From NCBI GenBank assembly GCA_938023775.1, contig CALJDB010000355.1, positions 1 to 6,421 on the forward strand: DNA of 6,421 nucleotides. The letters are read 5' to 3'. The notes under the pieces are model-generated. The model ran no database searches. It saw nothing but the letters and a program-made list of their open reading frames with translations, and had not been told where the DNA came from. The position numbers were made by a program, and so were the translations under genes. Shown one piece after another: positions 1-5,625 of the stretch; positions within the stretch are counted from its first letter, which is position 1; every line of letters begins with the position of its first letter. The DNA is from an uncultured Clostridia bacterium. Lineage in GTDB: Bacteria; Bacillota; Clostridia; Oscillospirales; Oscillospiraceae.

Positions 1-19
1 GAGTAGAAGCGCAAAAAAG

Positions 20-26
20 AAAGGAG
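20..26 (+). promoter_or_regulatory. Ribosome binding site for the sigma factor gene
   Basis: AAAGGAG lies 10 bases before the ATG at 37. An in-frame TAG at 4-6 rules out a longer reading frame, so this site and the ATG fix the start. The 36 bases before the gene are too short to show a convincing promoter; any promoter lies further left. Confidence 0.75.
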
Positions 27-36
27 CCCCCGCAGT

Positions 37-597
37 ATGGACGACGGACAGATCGTAGACCTTTTCCTTCTCCGCGATGAGGCGGCGATCGAACAGAGCG
101 CAGCGAAATACGGCGCGCGGCTGCGGGCGCTGGCGTTCGGCATTGCGGGCGACCGCGGGACCGCCGAGGAGTGCGAAAACGACGCCTACTGGTCGGCGTG
201 GAACGCCATCCCACCGCACGAGCCGCGCAGCTATCTCTACGCCTTCCTCGCCCGCATCACGCGCCACCTCGCGCTCGACCGCTGCCGCGCCGGCGCCCGC
301 TTAAAGCGCAGCGCGCAGCTTTGTGAGCTCAGCGCGGAGCTGGAGCAGTGCATCCCCGCGCCGGACGACACGCCCTGCCGCGCCGGGGAGCGCGAGCTTG
401 CGGAGACGCTGAACGCCTTCCTCGCCGCGCTCGGCGAGGAAAAGCGCCGCATTTTCGTCCGGCGCTACTGGTACTGCGACTCCATTGTGGACATTGCAAA
501 GCGCCTTGCGGTCTCGGAAAGCAAGGTCAAGACCACGCTCCACCGCTGCCGCGCGCGGCTGCGGATGGTACTCGAACAGGAGGGCTATGAGCTATGA
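37..597 (+). CDS. ECF-type RNA polymerase sigma factor (sigma-70 family)
   Basis: This 186-residue protein is expected to bind core RNA polymerase and direct it to a specific promoter set. Region 2 spans about residues 23-90 and includes the EECENDAYWSAWNA stretch (44-57) and the ITRHLALDRCR stretch (74-84) typical of sigma region 2. A variable linker follows, with CIPAPDD at 105-111. Region 4 spans about 118-182; its helix-turn-helix is around 149-173 (IVDIAKRLAVSESKVKTTLHR). Size and layout match the short sigma factors widespread in Clostridia that sit next to a one-pass membrane protein. Its stop overlaps the next gene's start by 4 bases (ATGA), so the two are probably co-translated. It has seven cysteines (46, 83, 96, 105, 114, 147, 171), of which I recall 46 and 105 being common in relatives. 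The target promoters cannot be told from the window. The family call is firm; the partnership with the next gene is inferred from position. Confidence 0.93.
   Translation: MDDGQIVDLFLLRDEAAIEQSAAKYGARLRALAFGIAGDRGTAEECENDAYWSAWNAIPPHEPRSYLYAFLARITRHLALDRCRAGARLKRSAQLCELSAELEQCIPAPDDTPCRAGERELAETLNAFLAALGEEKRRIFVRRYWYCDSIVDIAKRLAVSESKVKTTLHRCRARLRMVLEQEGYEL
578..584 (+). promoter_or_regulatory. Ribosome binding site for the anti-sigma-like gene
   Basis: AGGAGGG lies inside the end of the sigma factor gene, 9 bases before the ATG at 594. It supports 594 as the start and allows independent initiation in addition to coupling through the ATGA overlap at 594-597. Confidence 0.75.
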
Positions 598-1694
598 GAG
601 GAAGCGAACTTTTGGACAAAATGGCGCTCATCGACCCTGCCTATCTCGCGGAGGCGGAGCGCGCGCCGGTGCGCCGCGGGAAGCCGTGGCTCCGCCGGGC
701 GGCGGCTGCGGCGGCATGCCTCTGCGCCGCGGCGGGCGCGCTGCTGCTTGCGAGACCAAGACTGGAAAAAATTGAGATCCCGCCGCTTGAAAACGCCGGG
801 ATGGGCTACGAGAGCTATCTCTATTATGACGCCGCGGAGCTGGAAAACGGCAATCCGTGGACGGCGGACAGCGCCCCGTCCGCCCTGCCCGTTTACCGGA
901 ATCTCGCCTATCACCCCCGCGGCTGGCCGACCGGTCTCGACGAGACGGAGATGCGCGCGCTGCTGGACGAGGCTGCGGCGGCGCTTGGTCTGGAGCTCGG
1001 CGAGGTCAAGAGCGTTTCCGCCGGGATTGGCGGCGGCGACCTGCCGGAGACGGGCATCGCCGGACTCCGCGCCGCGGCGGGCGGCGGCGAGCTCCGTGTC
1101 AACGCCGACGGCGACTTGCTCTATGTGCTGCCCGACGGCGGCGACCCCGTTCCCGCCGACTGCGCCGACGACGCGGCGATCGCCGAATACTTCGCCGCGC
1201 GCTACGGCGCGTTCCTCGGCTTCGCCTCGCCCCGTGCCGCCACCCGGACGGAGCGCAGCTATTCCGGCGAAGCACGGGTCCATTACGAGGTCTATGACGC
1301 CGCGGGAAGCGCGGCGGACCGGATCGTGAGCTACAATCTCCGCAGCGCCGTGCTTGAAGTCGTGGACGGCGCGCTGCTGGGGATCGGGCTTGACGGCTCC
1401 CTGCGCACGGCGGAAATGATCGGCGACTATCCGATCATCAGCGTCGCGGAGGCGGCGGCGCGCCTCGACGCGGGGGACTATCAGACGGATTATTACTTGA
1501 ACACCGGCCTTCCCGGTGCGGATGCCGCTGTCCGGGTCGAGCTCGTCTACCGCAGCGGACACACCGACGCCCTGCTCGTCCCATTCTACCGCTTCTATCT
1601 CCCCATCGCCAGCCAAAACCCCAACCAAGCCCCCGATCTAAAAACCTGCATCGCCTGCTACGTCCCCGCTGTCCGCCGTGAGTATATCAAATAA
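594..1694 (+). CDS. Probable anti-sigma factor or membrane sensor, one-pass protein
   Basis: This 366-residue protein likely holds or releases the adjacent sigma factor in response to a signal outside the membrane. A short charged N-terminus (1-32, starting MRGSELLDKMALIDPAYLAEA) is followed by a basic patch (27-35) and one hydrophobic segment at about 36-53. The remaining roughly 310 residues should lie outside the cell. The N-terminus resembles, from memory, those of Clostridial proteins encoded next to ECF sigma factors. The C-terminal part (about 278-365: YPIISVAEAAARL, VELVYRSG, PFYRFYLP, CYVPAV) resembles a domain I recall in Firmicute membrane proteins, somewhat like YycI/YycH extracellular domains; that link is tentative. 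No His-x3-Cys-x2-Cys zinc motif of the classical ZAS anti-sigma domain is present. The middle (about 143-190) is rich in Gly, Ala and Asp. The start is fixed by the ATGA overlap and the ribosome binding site at 578-584. Anti-sigma function is inferred from gene order and topology. Confidence 0.72.
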   Translation: MRGSELLDKMALIDPAYLAEAERAPVRRGKPWLRRAAAAAACLCAAAGALLLARPRLEKIEIPPLENAGMGYESYLYYDAAELENGNPWTADSAPSALPVYRNLAYHPRGWPTGLDETEMRALLDEAAAALGLELGEVKSVSAGIGGGDLPETGIAGLRAAAGGGELRVNADGDLLYVLPDGGDPVPADCADDAAIAEYFAARYGAFLGFASPRAATRTERSYSGEARVHYEVYDAAGSAADRIVSYNLRSAVLEVVDGALLGIGLDGSLRTAEMIGDYPIISVAEAAARLDAGDYQTDYYLNTGLPGADAAVRVELVYRSGHTDALLVPFYRFYLPIASQNPNQAPDLKTCIACYVPAVRREYIK

Positions 1695-1696
1695 CA

Positions 1697-1730
1697 AAGC
1701 GCCCCGGTCTATGCTTGGACCGGGGCGCTT
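1697..1730. terminator. Shared terminator hairpin between convergent genes
   Basis: A perfect 13-bp inverted repeat (1697-1709 and 1718-1730, arm AAGCGCCCCGGTC) encloses an 8-base loop. It starts two bases after the plus-strand stop at 1692-1694 and lies 43 bases past the minus-strand stop at 1774-1776. Read leftward, the stem is followed by TTTGTTATTT, a passable U-rich tail. Read rightward, it is followed by CGCGCTTGGG, which is not U-rich. It therefore looks like an intrinsic terminator for the five-gene minus-strand unit and may serve the plus-strand unit less efficiently. No other feature is seen in the 79-bp gap 1695-1773. Confidence 0.8.
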
Positions 1731-1773
1731 CGCGCTTGGGATGTATGGGATTGGAGAGAAAAAATGAAGAAGG

Positions 1774-2901
1774 TCAGGTTTGCCAGTAAAGCGGCGCGGC
1801 GGCGTCCGGGCGGTCGTATTCCAGCCCGGTCGGGCACAGCGTGCCGTCCGGTTCCACGGAGAAGATCACGAGCTTTCCGCCGCGCAGACAGGCGACCGCG
1901 GCGAAACGGCCGTCCGGCGAGAGCGCAATGCCGCGGGGCCAGGCGAAGCCGACCGGACAGCACTGCACGAGCCGCAGCGCCCCGGTCCCGCCGTCCACGG
2001 CGAAGACGCTCACGCAGTCCGCGCCGTTCACGAGGTCATAGACCACGCGCCCGGACGGGTGCATCAGGAGGTCCTGCTGCTCGCGCTTTTCGCCGGACGC
2101 CTCTGACAGCGCGGGAAACTCCCCGATGGGTGTGAGCGCGCCGTCTGCGTCATAGCGGTAAGCGCAGACGACCGCGGAGCCCTCGTTGTTGTGATAGAAA
2201 AACGGCTTTTCCGGGTGGAAGCAGGCGTAGCGCGGCATGCTGCCGGGGGCAGCCTGCGTCACGCGCGGCGTGCCGAGGCTCCGTCCGTCGGGCGTGTAGA
2301 GATAAACGCCGTCGTTGCCCTTGTCGCAGACGGCGAAGAGCCGCCCATCCGGAGATGCTACCGCGCAGTGGGGGTGCGGTCCGTCCTGCCGCGCGCCCGG
2401 TCCATGACCGGTGTGCCAGTCGGCGTCCAGCAGCGCGCCGACGCTGCCGTCGGCATTCAGGGCGAAAAGCTCCACGACCGCATCGTCCGTCACGATCTCA
2501 GGACGGAAGCCGTCCCCGTCGCGCACGAGCTTCGTCGCCGCGGCGCGGCCGGAATGATTGGAGACGACCGCAAAGCGCCGCGCCGGGTCCAGTCCGAGAT
2601 AGGACGGGTTCGGGCACCATGTCGGCGTTTCGCCGAGCTTTTCCGCCGCGCCGGTCTCCGGGTCGAGGCGATAGCTGAAGATCCGCCCGCCGCCGGCGGA
2701 CTTATGCGGCGGCAGCGCCGCGGTCTCGTTCAGCGCGTAGAGGATACTACGCTCCCGGTCGAGAAAAACAGTGCCGAAGTCCGTCTCCCCGTCGATGACG
2801 CGCAGGAGCTCCAGCGCACCGGTCTCCGGGTCCGCCGCATACTGGGCGATGCCGCCGCGCCCCGCGCCGTGGGTCCAGCAGCTCACGAAAAGATAAAGCA
2901 T
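1774..2901 (-). CDS. Lactonase-family beta-propeller protein (6-phosphogluconolactonase-like, YbhE/Pgl type)
   Basis: This 375-residue protein has the length and repeating layout of the seven-bladed lactonase family (Pfam Lactonase, PF10282). It opens with MLYLFVSCWTHGAGRGG and the blade pattern GGIAQYAADPETGALEL. Further blades contain NPSYLGLDPARRFAVVSN (98-115), QDGPHPHCAVASPDGR (172-187), CDKGNDGVYLY (192-202), PRYACFHPEKPFFYHNNE (223-240) and WPRGIALSPDGRF (321-333). The DGPHPH and PRGIALSPDGRF motifs are family hallmarks. Members hydrolyse sugar lactones such as 6-phosphogluconolactone, but many have unknown substrates, so the real substrate is not established. There is no signal peptide, so it should act in the cytoplasm. 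It is the last gene of the minus-strand unit, 14 bp after the esterase. The ATG at 2901 is chosen for its strong ribosome binding site; a longer frame reaching 3306 only runs through the esterase gene out of frame. Confidence 0.9.
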   Translation of the reverse strand: MLYLFVSCWTHGAGRGGIAQYAADPETGALELLRVIDGETDFGTVFLDRERSILYALNETAALPPHKSAGGGRIFSYRLDPETGAAEKLGETPTWCPNPSYLGLDPARRFAVVSNHSGRAAATKLVRDGDGFRPEIVTDDAVVELFALNADGSVGALLDADWHTGHGPGARQDGPHPHCAVASPDGRLFAVCDKGNDGVYLYTPDGRSLGTPRVTQAAPGSMPRYACFHPEKPFFYHNNEGSAVVCAYRYDADGALTPIGEFPALSEASGEKREQQDLLMHPSGRVVYDLVNGADCVSVFAVDGGTGALRLVQCCPVGFAWPRGIALSPDGRFAAVACLRGGKLVIFSVEPDGTLCPTGLEYDRPDAAAPLYWQT

Positions 2902-2908
2902 ATTCGGT

Positions 2909-2917
2909 CTCCTCCTT
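2909..2917 (-). promoter_or_regulatory. Ribosome binding site deciding the lactonase start
   Basis: Read on the minus strand, AAGGAGGAG lies 7 bases before the ATG at 2901. It overlaps the esterase stop codon (2916-2918). Its position selects 2901 over the upstream in-frame ATG at 3306, which would overlap the esterase by about 390 bases. Confidence 0.85.
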
Positions 2918-4115
2918 ATCGGAAAAGATGGCAGGCGAGCCCCGCGAGCCCCTTGCCGAAGGTGTCCCACTGGTGCAGTCCGCCGGGGAACCACTCGCGC
3001 ACAAGATTCGGCAGGTCCAGGATCCCGTTTTCGCGCAGGAACGCCTCGTCCTCCACATGATCGCCGGAGTCGTGGTACTCCACGGTGCCGTGGGAGCGGT
3101 AAATGAGGCGGTATTCCTCCGCGGCGCGCGCGCTCCCGCCGCACAGCCAGTCGATGTGGTGGTTGTCGGCGAGCGCGGGCGCGAAGTCCTTGCAGCGCAG
3201 TCCGCCGCTGATGAGTCCGAGATTGCCGAAGACCTCCGGATGGCCGAAGCCGGTGTAGCTCGTCACCATGCAGCCGTAGGAAAGCCCCGCCGTGCAGCGG
3301 TGCCATTTATCGGGCACGACGCGGTATTCCCGCTCGATGAAGGGGATGCAGTCGCGCAGCAGGCACTGGCAGAAATCCTCCATTCCGCGGCGGTATTCCT
3401 CCGTGCGCTGCGTCGGGTCGGCGGTGAAGCGCGGGGAATTGTTGTTCGCCACGACGAGGAAAGGCTCCGCCCTGCCCTCGGCGAAGAGGTTGTCGAGAAT
3501 GAGCGGCGCCTTGCCTGCGAAAAACCACTGTGCCTCGTTGCCGTAGCCGCCGTGGTGGAGGTAAACGACGCCGTAGCGCTTTTCCGGGTGGGCGCGGTAT
3601 TCCGCCGGGGTGTATACCATGCAGCGGCGGGTCTCCCCGTAGACTTCGGAGCGGTAGAGCTCATAGGACACCGTGCCATGGGGCACGTCCTTCAGCAGAT
3701 AGTCGTCCCAGTCCGGGTCCGGGATGTCGATGCAGTTTTTCATCCGGTCGCCGGGGATGGTCGGGATGCGCGGGTCGAGCACGCGGATGCCGTCGGCGAA
3801 AATGTCCATCTCGCGTCTGCCGCGGTAGCTCGGATCGTCCGGGAAGGGGTAGACGCCCTCGAAAAAGCCGTCCGCCGTCCGCTCCAGACGCAGCTCCGCC
3901 GGGCGCGGAGAGCGCCCGATCTCCAGCCGCACCTCCGACACTCCGGGGTAATAAAGCCGGAAGCGCACGTCGCCGTTCGGCTGCAAGAACGCCCCCGTCT
4001 CCGCCAGAACCGGCGCGGTCTTCGTCCCGCCCAGAATCTCCGGCGGCAGCGGACCGAAGTGGTCCGCGGTGTAGTGATAAGCGTAATTTTCCGCAAAGCG
4101 GGAAAGGTCAGGCAT
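2916..4115 (-). CDS. Enterochelin-esterase-like alpha/beta hydrolase (Fes/Esterase D family)
   Basis: This 399-residue enzyme probably hydrolyses carboxyl-ester bonds. An N-terminal beta-sandwich-like region (about 40-130, with RFRLYYPGVSEVRLEI at 51-66 and FFEGVYPF at 84-91) resembles the E-set/CBM48-like domain that precedes the catalytic domain in Fes-type and feruloyl-type esterases. The alpha/beta hydrolase domain (about 145-399; putative esterase, PF00756) carries YGVVYLHHGGYGNEAQWF (181-198) near the oxyanion region. The nucleophile is Ser279 in GLSYG (277-281), and His381 in GGLHQWDTF (378-386) is the likely catalytic histidine. The acid is less clear; Asp349 or Asp352 in YHDSGDHVED is a candidate. 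No signal peptide is seen. It starts inside the end of the membrane-protein gene (8-bp overlap) and ends 14 bp before the lactonase. The natural substrate is unknown: siderophore, acylated sugar or phenolic ester are all possible. An in-frame ATG at 4124 is a rival start but lies too close to the ribosome binding site. Confidence 0.88.
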   Translation of the reverse strand: MPDLSRFAENYAYHYTADHFGPLPPEILGGTKTAPVLAETGAFLQPNGDVRFRLYYPGVSEVRLEIGRSPRPAELRLERTADGFFEGVYPFPDDPSYRGRREMDIFADGIRVLDPRIPTIPGDRMKNCIDIPDPDWDDYLLKDVPHGTVSYELYRSEVYGETRRCMVYTPAEYRAHPEKRYGVVYLHHGGYGNEAQWFFAGKAPLILDNLFAEGRAEPFLVVANNNSPRFTADPTQRTEEYRRGMEDFCQCLLRDCIPFIEREYRVVPDKWHRCTAGLSYGCMVTSYTGFGHPEVFGNLGLISGGLRCKDFAPALADNHHIDWLCGGSARAAEEYRLIYRSHGTVEYHDSGDHVEDEAFLRENGILDLPNLVREWFPGGLHQWDTFGKGLAGLACHLFR

Positions 4116-4668
4116 GCTCGTCATCCTCCTCCTGTTTTTCTCCGGGACGCAGCGTGTAATGCGCGCGCTTTTCCAGCACCCATGCGGCGAGCGCGGCGGC
4201 GCACTCCGGAATATGCAGCAGCACACCGGGCAGGGCACTGCGGCCCCAATCGCCGCGCAGGAGCATCGCCGCCCCGATCGCGAGCAGCAGCGCGCTGCAC
4301 ACCGCGGACCAGAAGGCGCAGAGGCGCAGCCGCGTAACGCCGTACTGATAATCCCACGCCGTCATCTCCGCCGGGGCGATGCAGCGGATCGCCGCCGCGA
4401 AAAGACGGAAGACCGTCAGAATGGCCAGCAGAAAGCTCGGCAGCTCCAGCAGGCGGTACGGCTGCGGAACGCTCCGGAGCGCACCGAGCGCGAACATCCC
4501 GACCGCCGCGAGCGCGAGGGTGAGCTGCGCCCACTTCATGGCGCGCGCCCGGCGCGGCGGTGCGTCCAGCACCCGGATGTCGCCGGTGTAGACGAAGCGG
4601 TTGCCGCCCGGCGTCTCCTTCCAAGCGTAGCCCTTGTAGAGGGAGCGAAAAAAGGCCGTTCCGTTCAT
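4108..4668 (-). CDS. Four-helix integral membrane protein of unknown function
   Basis: I do not recognise this 186-residue protein. A soluble N-terminus of about 44 residues (with GYAWKETPGGNRFVYTGDI at 13-31) is followed by four hydrophobic segments at about 45-64, 74-94, 115-137 and 145-165. A polar, acidic tail ends EKQEEDDEHA. Charged residues between helices (ARAMK before the first, EKR after the last) suggest both ends are cytoplasmic, but this is a rough reading. It starts in a 4-base ATGA overlap with the OppF-type gene, with GGAGGAG 8 bases upstream, and its own end overlaps the esterase start by 8 bases. This places it firmly in the operon. It is not one of the usual Dpp/Opp permeases, which are longer and carry an EAA loop contacting the ATPase; no such motif is seen. 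It could be an accessory subunit or a regulator. A longer frame to 4785 only overlaps the ATPase gene. Confidence 0.75.
   Translation of the reverse strand: MNGTAFFRSLYKGYAWKETPGGNRFVYTGDIRVLDAPPRRARAMKWAQLTLALAAVGMFALGALRSVPQPYRLLELPSFLLAILTVFRLFAAAIRCIAPAEMTAWDYQYGVTRLRLCAFWSAVCSALLLAIGAAMLLRGDWGRSALPGVLLHIPECAAALAAWVLEKRAHYTLRPGEKQEEDDEHA
4125..4133 (-). promoter_or_regulatory. Ribosome binding site deciding the esterase start
   Basis: Read on the minus strand, AGGAGGAGG runs directly into an ATG at 4124. That leaves at most 3 bases of spacer for 4124. The second ATG, at 4115, has 9 bases after the last AGGAGG and is the better start. Confidence 0.7.
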
Positions 4669-5621
4669 TCGTTGATCTCCTCCGCGCGGCAGCAAGCGAC
4701 AAAGCGCCCCGACGCGATCTCGCGCAGCTCCTGCGGCGCATTGCAGCGCTCGCAGGCATAAAGGCACCGCGCCGCAAACCGGCACCCCGGCTTAGGGTCG
4801 ATCGGCGAGACAAGCTCGCCGCGGGTGATGATGCGCTGGCGCTTTCGCTGATAGTCCACGGACGGGACCGCGCTGAGCAGCGCCTTGGTATAGGGGTGCA
4901 GCGGCTTTTCAAAGATATCATGCGTCGGGCTGAGCTCCACGACCTGTCCAAGATACATCACGCAGATGTTGTCCGCCAGATGGTGGACGACGGACATATC
5001 GTGCGTTACGAACAGATACGTGAGCCCCTGCTCCGCCTGAAGATCCTGAAGCAGATTCAGGATCTGCGCCTGAATGGAAACATCCAGCGCGCTGACTGGC
5101 TCGTCGCAGGCGATGAATTTCGGTCCCATTGCGAGGGCGCGGGCGATCCCGACGCGCTGGCGGCGGCCGCCGTCGAGCTCGTGGGGATAGGCGCGGCGCA
5201 TGCGGCGGTCGATGCCGACTCTTGCCATCAGCTCCTCGATCTTTTCGTTCAGCTCCGCGCGGCTCGCGCGCTTGTTGGCAAGCTTCAGCGGCTCTAAGAT
5301 CGTGTCCTCGACGTTTTTGCGCGGGTTCAGCGAGGAATTGGGGTCCTGAAAGATAATCTGCATCTCATGACGCAGCGCGCGCAGCCCGGCGGCGTTCAGA
5401 TGCGTCACATCCCTGCCCTCGAAGAAAATTTTTCCGTCCGTGCTCTCCAGAAGGTGGATGAGTGTGCGCGCAAAGGTGCTCTTTCCGCAGCCGCTCTCGC
5501 CCACGACGCCGAGCGTCTCGCCCTCCGCGATGGAGAGCGTTACGTCATCCACAGCGTGGAGCGTGCCCCCGGAGACTGGGAAGTATTTTTTCAGATGCTG
5601 TACTTCAAGCAGTTTTTCCAT
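4665..5621 (-). CDS. oppF: ABC transporter ATP-binding protein, OppF/DppF type
   Basis: This 318-residue ATPase is one of the two subunits that power a dipeptide/oligopeptide-type importer at the inner face of the membrane. Visible motifs are Walker A GESGCGKST (41-49), the Q-loop with Gln92 (IIFQDPNSSLNPR), the signature LDGGRRQR (149-156), Walker B FIACDEP with Asp173/Glu174, the D-loop SALD, and the H-loop His207 (FVTHD). The C-terminal oligopeptide-transporter extension follows (HPYTKALLSAVP at 242-253), then a cysteine-rich end: C280, C286, C290, C293, C310, C311. The signature has Asp150 and Arg153 in place of the usual Ser and Gln. I recall LDGGRRQR recurring in Clostridial DppF/OppF proteins, so it is probably a subfamily trait and not a defect. 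The gene starts 4 bases after the OppD-type gene and ends in an ATGA overlap with the membrane-protein gene. AAGGGAGG at 5631-5638 precedes its ATG by 9 bases. The symbol names the family; substrate specificity is not shown. Confidence 0.94.
   Translation of the reverse strand: MEKLLEVQHLKKYFPVSGGTLHAVDDVTLSIAEGETLGVVGESGCGKSTFARTLIHLLESTDGKIFFEGRDVTHLNAAGLRALRHEMQIIFQDPNSSLNPRKNVEDTILEPLKLANKRASRAELNEKIEELMARVGIDRRMRRAYPHELDGGRRQRVGIARALAMGPKFIACDEPVSALDVSIQAQILNLLQDLQAEQGLTYLFVTHDMSVVHHLADNICVMYLGQVVELSPTHDIFEKPLHPYTKALLSAVPSVDYQRKRQRIITRGELVSPIDPKPGCRFAARCLYACERCNAPQELREIASGRFVACCRAEEINE
4677..4683 (-). promoter_or_regulatory. Ribosome binding site for the four-helix membrane protein
   Basis: Read on the minus strand, GGAGGAG lies 8 bases before the ATG at 4668, inside the end of the ATPase gene. 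It supports 4668 over the upstream in-frame ATG at 4785. Confidence 0.75.
5041..5065. repeat. Perfect 10-bp inverted repeat inside the OppF-type gene
   Basis: Arms 5041-5050 (AGATCCTGAA) and 5056-5065 (TTCAGGATCT) enclose a 5-base loop. It falls in codons for the NLLQDL segment after the D-loop. The hairpin is AT-richer than its surroundings and has no U-tract. Chance formation in coding sequence is the simplest explanation; an mRNA stability or pausing role is possible. Confidence 0.45.
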
Positions 5622-5625
5622 CTCT

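Noticed and set aside
585..1628. Long minus-strand open frame (347 codons) opposite the anti-sigma-like gene
   Set aside because: It lies opposite a gene with good start, ribosome binding site and sensible protein. Its translation is Arg/Ala/Val-rich without domain motifs, as expected when GC-rich codons leave antisense frames free of stops.
1600..1650. C/A-rich stretch at the end of the anti-sigma-like gene, unlike the GC-rich codons before it
   Set aside because: The frame stays intact and continues the C-terminal domain motif. The shift is short and needs no transfer or frameshift explanation.
1764..2135. Plus-strand frame of 123 codons with GGAGAG 5 bases before its ATG
   Set aside because: The site looks attractive, but the product is almost all Arg, Pro, Ala and Ser and lies antisense to the lactonase 3' end.
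2191..3060. Plus-strand open frame of 289 codons opposite the lactonase gene
   Set aside because: It is antisense to clear beta-propeller repeats, has no convincing ribosome binding site and no coherent protein features.
2902..3306. N-terminal extension of the lactonase up to an ATG at 3306
   Set aside because: The extra 135 residues overlap the esterase out of frame and are low-complexity. AAGGAGGAG directly before the ATG at 2901 gives the normal family length.
4116..4238. N-terminal extension of the esterase up to an ATG at 4238
   Set aside because: It overlaps the membrane-protein gene by about 130 bases. The strong ribosome binding site at 4125-4133 marks a start at 4115 (or 4124).
2928..4337. 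Long plus-strand open frame (469 codons) opposite the esterase and membrane-protein genes
   Set aside because: The sense strand encodes a hydrolase with GLSYG and a catalytic His motif. The antisense product is low-complexity Arg/Ala/Val-rich and has no recognisable domain.
4121..4951. Minus-strand frame of 276 codons overlapping the ATPase and membrane-protein genes
   Set aside because: It is a shifted frame of two real genes, Arg/Ala/Ser-rich, with no ribosome binding site of its own.
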